DNA from: Treponema sp.
GTDB lineage: Bacteria; Spirochaetota; Spirochaetia; Treponematales; Treponemataceae
Length of the DNA stretch: 64,000 bases
Reading direction: 5' to 3'
Assembly: GCA_024400915.1 (NCBI GenBank)
Contig: JAKSLX010000015.1
Coordinates: forward strand, 10,368-74,367
Under the pieces are notes generated by a model that was not told the DNA's origin, did no database searches, and saw only the letters and a list, made by a program, of their open reading frames with translations. Shown in pieces: positions 58,835 to 64,000 of this stretch (the stretch's first letter is position 1; each line of letters begins with the position of its first letter). The translations under genes were made by a program, and so were the position numbers.

Positions 58835-60225
58835 AAAAATCCTTTCTCAGGTCTAAGGCTCTAAGACTTTCTCTGATTTTTTCTGGCCTCATTGCTACTC
58901 TGATTCTTGTGTTTGTACTCCTTTTTGCCTTTGTTATCAGGCAGAACGACAGAAAAAGGCAAAGTAATTTTCTTTCTCATACAGCAGAATCTGCAAGAAA
59001 AATCATAGAAAATGTAGGGCCAGATATGGTGACAGAATCTGACTTCATGGAAATTCCGTACTTTGTATCTGTCTGTATCTATGAAGATGATGGTGGCAGA
59101 ACAGTCTATTCCAATGACCCTTTCATCCGAAATCTTCCCAAAGCAGAGGAAAAGGCCATCAATTATATAGAAAAGAACTACTTTATAGACGGCGACCTAA
59201 ATGTTCTCTATAGAACTCTTTCCTTTGATTTCTCCGGGAAAAATTACGTTGTTCAGGTTTCCGTAAATATGGAACGTGATTTTGCAACCAGACTCCTGAA
59301 GGAACTGAATTTTGCCATAATGCTATTCAGTCTGCCGCTGATTTTAGTTTCTTTCCTTGCTTCGTATTTTATAATTAAGTCAACAATCAGTCCTGTAAAA
59401 AAAATGACAGAAACTGCAAAAAAAATGAGCTATGCAAGCGAAAATCATTTTGAGATAGCAGGTAGCGGTGATGAATTTGATCGCCTTGCAGAAACTTTCA
59501 ATACTTTGTTTTCAAGATTGAAACAGGATTTTGAACGGGAAAAGCAGTTTACTTCGGATGTTTCCCATGAATTGAAGACTCCCATAGCAGTAATTGCGGG
59601 ACATGCAAACCTGATACGCCGCTGGGGAAAGGATGATCCCGTTCAGCTGGAAAAATCTATAGGACGACTTACGGCAGAAGTTCATACAATGCAGGCCATA
59701 GTGGATAATCTCCTTCAGATTTCGCGACTTGAAAGGGGTGCCATAAAACTAGAAAAAAAATCTGTATCCATTATGGATCTTTCCTTGAGATTAAAAGAGG
59801 ATACAGAAGCCTGGGCAGAAAATGCTACGGTAACAGTTACAGATATGGGGACAGATACCATATTCTGTGATGCAGAACTGCTTTATGAATCCATGACCAT
59901 TATCGTGTCCAACAGCGTAAAATATGCAAAACCCAATAAAGTTAACATTATAATAGAAGAAAAGGTGACAGACAGGGGGGCAGAACTAAGAATAGTTGAT
60001 GATGGCCCTGGCATAAAAAAAGAAGCCTTGCCTCATGTTCTTGAAAGATTCTATCGTGCAGATGAATCCCACAACAGGGATAAAGAAAAGGGAGGCTCAG
60101 GACTTGGTCTTGCCATCGTTAAGAGCATTATGGACATACACGGTGGACAGGTACAGATTTTCAGTGACGGAATAAAAGGGACAACTGTTACCCTGACATT
60201 TCCGAAAAAAGAAGGTGACAGATGA
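58831..60225 (+). CDS. sensor histidine kinase
   Basis: 464 residues with a TTG start overlapping the regulator stop. TM1 is ~10-32, an extracytoplasmic sensor ~33-155, TM2 ~160-185, HAMP ~186-240, HisKA with TSDVSHELKTPIAVIAGHAN (~250), and HATPase with SNSVKYAKPNKVN, IVDDGPGIKKEALPHVLERF and GGSGLGLAIVKSIMDIHGG. All N, G1 and G2 boxes are present. The ligand is unknown. It overlaps tcdA by 4 bases. Confidence 0.93.
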   Translation: MKKSFLRSKALRLSLIFSGLIATLILVFVLLFAFVIRQNDRKRQSNFLSHTAESARKIIENVGPDMVTESDFMEIPYFVSVCIYEDDGGRTVYSNDPFIRNLPKAEEKAINYIEKNYFIDGDLNVLYRTLSFDFSGKNYVVQVSVNMERDFATRLLKELNFAIMLFSLPLILVSFLASYFIIKSTISPVKKMTETAKKMSYASENHFEIAGSGDEFDRLAETFNTLFSRLKQDFEREKQFTSDVSHELKTPIAVIAGHANLIRRWGKDDPVQLEKSIGRLTAEVHTMQAIVDNLLQISRLERGAIKLEKKSVSIMDLSLRLKEDTEAWAENATVTVTDMGTDTIFCDAELLYESMTIIVSNSVKYAKPNKVNIIIEEKVTDRGAELRIVDDGPGIKKEALPHVLERFYRADESHNRDKEKGGSGLGLAIVKSIMDIHGGQVQIFSDGIKGTTVTLTFPKKEGDR

Positions 60226-60938
60226 AGGAACAGTTTGCAAGAACTCAGATAATTTACGGTGCCAGTTCCATGGAGAAGTTATATGCTGCAAAGGTAGCAG
60301 TCTTTGGTGTTGGTGGTGTAGGCGGTTACGTGGCCGAAGCACTTGCCAGAAGTGGTATAGGCCATCTGTTGCTGGTTGATAATGACAAAGTATCTGTAAC
60401 CAATATTAACAGACAGATTATAGCTCTCCACAGTACCATAGGAAAATCCAAAGTGAAGGTAATGAAAGAAAGGTGTCAGGATATAAATCCAGACATTATA
60501 ATAGAAGAAAAAGAAAGTTTTTTCTTACCTGAAAATAGTGACAGTTTTGATTTCACAGGATACAGTTACATTGTGGATGCAGTGGATACAGTTTCTGCAA
60601 AAATTGAAATCATACGAAAAGCAAAGGAAGCAGGTATTCCGGTAATAAGCAGTATGGGTGCAGGGAATAAAACTGACCCCACAAAATTTACGGTGGCAGA
60701 TATCAGCAAAACCTCTGTCTGTCCCCTTGCAAGGGTAATGCGACGTGAACTTAAATCTCGAGGAATAAAAAATGTGAAGGTGGTATATTCTACGGAAATT
60801 CCTGTGGTTACTGAAAAGGGTACAGAAATGAAAGGCGGAGGAATGGCTCCCGGCAGTACGGCCTTTGCCCCCTCGATTGCAGGCTTGCTTATTGCCGCCA
60901 CTGTAGTAAATGATTTGGCAAGGCTTAAAAATGATTGA
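60222..60938 (+). CDS. tcdA: tRNA threonylcarbamoyladenosine dehydratase
   Basis: 238 residues of the ThiF/MoeB/HesA family. AVFGVGGVGGYVAEALARSG is the ATP-binding loop, LLLVDNDKVSVTNINRQI the D..D..NxxRQ motif, and DAVDTVSAKIEIIRKA and ISSMGAGNKTDP follow, as in TcdA (CsdL). It makes the cyclic form of t6A at tRNA position 37. It overlaps the kinase stop, which suggests only transcriptional linkage; a role in the signalling system is not implied. Confidence 0.9.
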   Translation: MKEQFARTQIIYGASSMEKLYAAKVAVFGVGGVGGYVAEALARSGIGHLLLVDNDKVSVTNINRQIIALHSTIGKSKVKVMKERCQDINPDIIIEEKESFFLPENSDSFDFTGYSYIVDAVDTVSAKIEIIRKAKEAGIPVISSMGAGNKTDPTKFTVADISKTSVCPLARVMRRELKSRGIKNVKVVYSTEIPVVTEKGTEMKGGGMAPGSTAFAPSIAGLLIAATVVNDLARLKND

Positions 60939-61911
60939 AAAGATGAAGTTTAAAATATCTTTTTTTCTGGCATTATTACTTTTTATGGGTACAGTTTTCC
61001 CAGAAACTTCTTTTTTTATTGAGCCATATACTGGTTTTGCTTATGGATCATTGAACAAATACATTTTTTCAAGCAAAGGAGAAAAAGAACTTAGTTGTCT
61101 TGAATGGGAGACAAAACCTCTATTCTATGCCGGTGCTAAACTTGGATTTGAAAATGAAATTCTGGAAATTTTTGCAGACTGTGATGTAGGCCTTCCAAAG
61201 ATTGTCGGGAAAATGTATGACAGTGATTTCTACTATGACAGCAATTATCCTGATGGAAATAAATGCAATTACACAATACATGATAATGAAGCCCTCAAAA
61301 ACATAAACACAGAAATAGGATTCAAATACAAGTCCAAAATTTCAGAGAAACTTTCAATAAAACCTTCGATTCAACTTCAATATACCTATGACAGTTTTGT
61401 TTCAAAAAATGGGTATGGTTGGTATGGTCGTGATGCCTACAGTACTACAGGACAAAATGAAAGCTACGCCAGTCCTTATGCAAGAAAAGTAAAGGTTCTG
61501 GGCGTTGAATATTACAGGCATACTTTTTATACCTGGCTTGGAACTGAATTAGTATTTGAACCTGAAATTTTGGGACAACAGAAAATGGATGTTTCCATTG
61601 GATTCATGATATCTCCATTCACATATACAAGTTCCATGGATCATCATTTGTCAAACGTAGGAAATGATTATCATCAGCAGGAAATAGAGTATTCATATTT
61701 AACAAGGATAAAATTGAATACAATGTTGAATTACAGGCTGAATTCAAAGGTAAGCCTCAATGCAGGAGCCAACCTTATATATGGAACACTTGAAAAAGGT
61801 GATACATATTCAGACAAGAACAATTCAAAGGGTATGGAAAAGATAAATCAGAAGACGGGAGCAGATATAATGCAACTGAGGACTCTTTTGGGATGCCGTT
61901 TTAATTTTTGA
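60931..61911 (+). CDS. omptin-like outer-membrane protein
   Basis: 326 residues; the start is 60931 or 60943 (both inside or next to the tcdA end). A signal peptide (KISFFLALLLFMGTVF) is followed by a Tyr-rich chain of amphipathic strands ending in RFNF, as in ten-stranded barrels. The spacing of SDFYYDSNYPDG, the central strands and MDHHLSNVGNDYHQQEIEY (D-x-H pair) resembles the catalytic Asp/Asp and Asp/His sites of omptin proteases. The match is by pattern, so a non-proteolytic barrel is possible. Last gene of the two-component operon. Confidence 0.55.
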   Translation: MIEKMKFKISFFLALLLFMGTVFPETSFFIEPYTGFAYGSLNKYIFSSKGEKELSCLEWETKPLFYAGAKLGFENEILEIFADCDVGLPKIVGKMYDSDFYYDSNYPDGNKCNYTIHDNEALKNINTEIGFKYKSKISEKLSIKPSIQLQYTYDSFVSKNGYGWYGRDAYSTTGQNESYASPYARKVKVLGVEYYRHTFYTWLGTELVFEPEILGQQKMDVSIGFMISPFTYTSSMDHHLSNVGNDYHQQEIEYSYLTRIKLNTMLNYRLNSKVSLNAGANLIYGTLEKGDTYSDKNNSKGMEKINQKTGADIMQLRTLLGCRFNF

Positions 61912-61960
61912 TGGCCTCTAAAATTTTATCTGACAGTTTATAAAAAATTGTCAATTATTG

Positions 61961-61989
61961 TTGAAAATCAAATACATGTGTCATATAAT
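61961..61989 (+). promoter_or_regulatory. lipoprotein gene promoter
   Basis: TTGAAA (61961-61966), 17-base spacer, TATAAT (61984-61989). The leader is about 43 nt with AGAGGGG seven bases before the ATG at 62040. Confidence 0.75.
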
Positions 61990-62039
61990 TTGTATTAATC
62001 ATGTATGTGATTAAAAAAACTACTCAGAGGGGTATTAGA

Positions 62040-62867
62040 ATGAAAAAATTTACAAAGCTTGCTCTTGTAATGGCAGCAACAGTAGTTGCAGGAGCATTTA
62101 TGGGTTGTGCTGATAAAGCTGGTGATGATGCTGACGGTCTTAGCCTTGGAAAGGAATTTGCTCTTGAAAATAAGACAACAACTAACTATAACCGCAACTA
62201 TGTAACAACAAAGACAAAGCATACATCTGCAATTGCTGAAATCGTTATGCCAAAATCAACAGGTTCGGATATTAATGGTGATGGTGTTGTTGGAATGATT
62301 TTTGCTGTCAAAGAAAATGAGGACAAAACACAGAACTTTGGTCTTGTTGGACTCAGAAGAAACAAGGCAGGAGCTGTTGAGTATTATATTTCATACTATA
62401 CAAATGTTTCATTAGCTTCGGAAAACCTCAACAAAGCAAATAACTTTTGTGACAAGAATGGAAAAAAGATTGGTGAAACGGGATGTCTTGCAACAGAAGC
62501 TGATATCTCAGGAGGCTTTGTAAATACAGGAATCAGCTCAGCTACAGGTGATGTAACAGTATATGTAGAACTTGCTGCAGGTGGTGATGACACTGACAAG
62601 GACGGAAAGGTTGAGTCTGATGAAGGTGATGGTTCTTACAAAATCAAGATTTATAACTCTGAAGCTTGGGATGCAACTGCAAAGAAACTTAAGACAGATG
62701 TATCGGCAAAGAAGTCAGGAACTATTGAAGCTGCAAAGACAGGTGATACAAAGGCTACACAGTATAAGCTCGGTATGTACCTCAATGCTTATGCAAATTC
62801 TACGCTCAAGGGAAAGGTTACTCTCGTAGATACAATCAACGAATGTGAAATCGAATTCGAAGACTAA
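62040..62867 (+). CDS. lipoprotein of unknown function
   Basis: 275 residues from the ATG at 62040; an in-frame ATG at 62001 lacks a ribosome-binding site. The lipobox is AFMGC at ~22. The mature protein is Thr/Lys/Asp-rich, with a repeated Asp-Gly motif (DTDKDGKVESDEGDG, SDINGDGVVG) that looks like calcium-binding dockerin/EF-hand-type loops. Strong promoter, ribosome-binding site and codon use suggest an abundant surface lipoprotein. Monocistronic, with its own terminator. I do not recognise the family. Confidence 0.65.
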   Translation: MKKFTKLALVMAATVVAGAFMGCADKAGDDADGLSLGKEFALENKTTTNYNRNYVTTKTKHTSAIAEIVMPKSTGSDINGDGVVGMIFAVKENEDKTQNFGLVGLRRNKAGAVEYYISYYTNVSLASENLNKANNFCDKNGKKIGETGCLATEADISGGFVNTGISSATGDVTVYVELAAGGDDTDKDGKVESDEGDGSYKIKIYNSEAWDATAKKLKTDVSAKKSGTIEAAKTGDTKATQYKLGMYLNAYANSTLKGKVTLVDTINECEIEFED

Positions 62868-62888
62868 TCTTTAGTACTTGTTAAGATT

Positions 62889-62919
62889 AAGGCCGTCCAT
62901 TTGGGCGGTCTTTTTTTTA
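62889..62919 (+). terminator. lipoprotein gene terminator
   Basis: AAGGCCGTCC (62889-62898) pairs with GGGCGGTCTT (62903-62912), one G-T pair, then eight T. Confidence 0.85.
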
Positions 62920-62935
62920 TATTTATTACAAATGA

Positions 62936-63120
62936 CTATGTCCATAGAAAGTGTTGATGCGCCGATTGAGCAAGTCGGAACCAAGCGGCTTATACTAAAT
63001 ATGCGGTAGTTTTTAGCATTCTCCCATCCAGAAAAATCGTCAGATTTTTCGAATCCGCGTGACATTCCCGTGAACGCCGTAGGCGCGAACAAATCCGCTG
63101 GAATTTCATTTTATTTTTTC
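62936..63120. repeat. intergenic region with repeat R4 copy and hairpins
   Basis: ATGTCCATAGAAAGTGTTGA at 62938-62957 matches the starts of the repeats at 47221 and 47908. Further on lie the palindromes CCGATTG-AG-CAAGTCGG (62963-62979) and GAAAAATC-GTCA-GATTTTTC (about 63033-63052). No gene is seen. Confidence 0.55.
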
Positions 63121-63182
63121 AAAAACAGCACATTTTTATATTTTTCGCGTTTATAAGATATATGAGTGGGAAAGGAGAAACA

Positions 63183-63935
63183 TTGAAGTATAAACGCAAA
63201 GCAAAGGACTCTGTCTTTACAAATCTTTTTGGCAGAAAAAAGTATGCCCTGCAGCTTTTTAAGGTTCTTCATCCGGAAGAAAAGGATGCAACTGAAGATG
63301 ACATAGAAATCATTACTATAGAAAACGTAATGACCGACGGTATCTACAATGATCTTGGGCTTATGTTTAGAAGCAGACTAATTCTATTGGTTGAAGCACA
63401 GTCAACTTGGAATGGAAATATGGCAGCCCGCAGTCTTCTATATCTTTCGGAAACATATAAAAGGTATTTGGAAAAAAATAAAATTTCCCTTTTTACATCG
63501 TCAACAGTTGAACTGCCTGTACCTGAAGTATATGTAATATTCACAGGTGAAAAATCAAACCACCCTGAACGGATAAAACTTAATGATCATTTCCCCGACG
63601 GTACGGTTTCACCACTACAATTAAATGTCAAAATGATTTATGATAGCAAAGAAGGAGATATAATCTACCAGTATATTAATTTCTGCAAAGTATTTGACGA
63701 AATGCGGAAAAAATATCCTGAAAGCATTGTGCTTGCAGTCAAAGATACCTTTAGGATTTGCCTGAACAAAAAACTGCTGTCAGAATTTCTGAAGGAACAT
63801 GAAACGGAGTTGAACGACATTATGTATGATTTTTTGTATAACGAGGAATACTGGCGAAAGCTTATGCTGCGTGATGAGCGCAAGAAGGCCAGAGAGGAAG
63901 GTCTAGCAGAAGGTCTAGCAGAAGGAGCCAGATAA
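63183..63935 (+). CDS. Rpn-family recombination-promoting nuclease, C-terminally cut
   Basis: About 250 residues from a TTG at 63183 preceded by AAGGAG at the right distance; an ATG at 63162 is the alternative. KAKDSVFTNLFGRKKYALQL is the family N-terminus, and GIYNDLGLMFRSRLILLVEA with QST gives the PD-(D/E)XK-type D...E-x-Q core. The tail has tandem 12-bp units (GLAE-GLAE), typical of these proteins. The stop codon is supplied by the tandem TAAACTGTACCCC sequence, so the natural C-terminal tail is missing. The family is implicated in RecA-independent recombination and horizontal transfer. Confidence 0.75.
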   Translation: MKYKRKAKDSVFTNLFGRKKYALQLFKVLHPEEKDATEDDIEIITIENVMTDGIYNDLGLMFRSRLILLVEAQSTWNGNMAARSLLYLSETYKRYLEKNKISLFTSSTVELPVPEVYVIFTGEKSNHPERIKLNDHFPDGTVSPLQLNVKMIYDSKEGDIIYQYINFCKVFDEMRKKYPESIVLAVKDTFRICLNKKLLSEFLKEHETELNDIMYDFLYNEEYWRKLMLRDERKKAREEGLAEGLAEGAR

Positions 63936-64000
63936 ACTGTACCCCTAAACTGTACCCCATATGGTAGACACATTTAGAAGAAGGGAACCATAAAAGTAGA
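63933..64000 (+). mobile_element. probable left end of an insertion sequence (IS3-type), partial
   Basis: Two tandem copies of TAAACTGTACCCC (63933-63945, 63946-63958) are followed by ATATGGTAGACACATTTAG. The order TGTACCCC, short AT gap, TAGACA resembles the terminal inverted repeats of IS3-family elements. A GGGAACC ribosome-binding-like stretch follows, and a transposase would start beyond the window. Confidence 0.5.

Noticed and set aside
63890..63930. Tandem repeats at the Rpn tail as a CRISPR array
   Set aside because: Two 12-bp in-frame units without spacers, typical of the Rpn protein tail.

Overview
The window reads as the chromosomal replication-origin region of a Treponema-like spirochaete of moderate-to-low G+C. 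Evidence is the gene content (dnaA-dnaN-recF-DUF721, gyrBA, rpmH-rnpA-yidD-yidC-khpB), many short secreted or lipoprotein genes of the kind common in treponemes, a Clostridium/Treponema-type single-chain PurL, a monomeric group-B-type [FeFe] hydrogenase with an NfnAB pair (anaerobic fermentative metabolism) and a pectinesterase/KDG-kinase pair that suggests growth on pectin, as in gut or rumen treponemes. The species cannot be fixed from sequence alone.

Layout. 1-9500 is mostly minus strand: two CNNM/CBS (HlyC/CorC) membrane proteins, a thioredoxin-fold lipoprotein without its cysteines, purL, kdgK and a pectinesterase. 9.6-15 kb is mixed: a secreted CIA30-like protein, a C-terminal dehydrogenase fragment with its own promoter, a HAD nucleotidase, a DUF3310 protein, then uridine phosphorylase, an HD-GYP phosphodiesterase and sfsA. 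15-23 kb is energy metabolism and signalling: an SH3-domain secreted protein, NfnB, NfnA, a hybrid histidine kinase and the [FeFe] hydrogenase. 23-26 kb holds a DUF2400 protein, yhbY, cdd and a degenerate MocR-type regulator, followed by a dense cluster of DnaA boxes. 26.4-36.2 kb is one long minus-strand block ending in dnaA; gyrB and gyrA diverge from dnaA. Gene orientation flips from mainly minus to mainly plus here, which fits a bidirectional origin near 34.5-36.4 kb. The dnaA-dnaN gap has six DnaA boxes, an AT-rich stretch and a TAG/TAA trinucleotide run like a DnaA-trio element.

41-64 kb is accessory and housekeeping: two EamA transporters, an AraC regulator, a strongly folded candidate RNA, a tetR-flavoprotein-outer-membrane-protein-DUF2271 operon, a 1.2 kb gene-free parS region, argA (with parS inside its coding sequence), tRNA-Val, pyrF, an OmpA-family protein, a soluble LacI-sensor/GGDEF cyclase, an LMW phosphatase, a two-component system in an operon with tcdA and an omptin-like gene, a lipoprotein, and an Rpn nuclease gene cut off by what looks like an insertion-sequence end at the right edge.

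The signals I would follow first: a class of genes, including dnaA and purL, whose -10 box lies only 6-9 bases before the start codon (predicted leaderless mRNAs); seven parS-like palindromes in 1.6 kb; the nested-helix RNA candidate at 43319-43460; the second DnaA-box cluster at 26196-26338; and a repeated TATGACA-N13-TGTCAT site upstream of both nfnA and argA.
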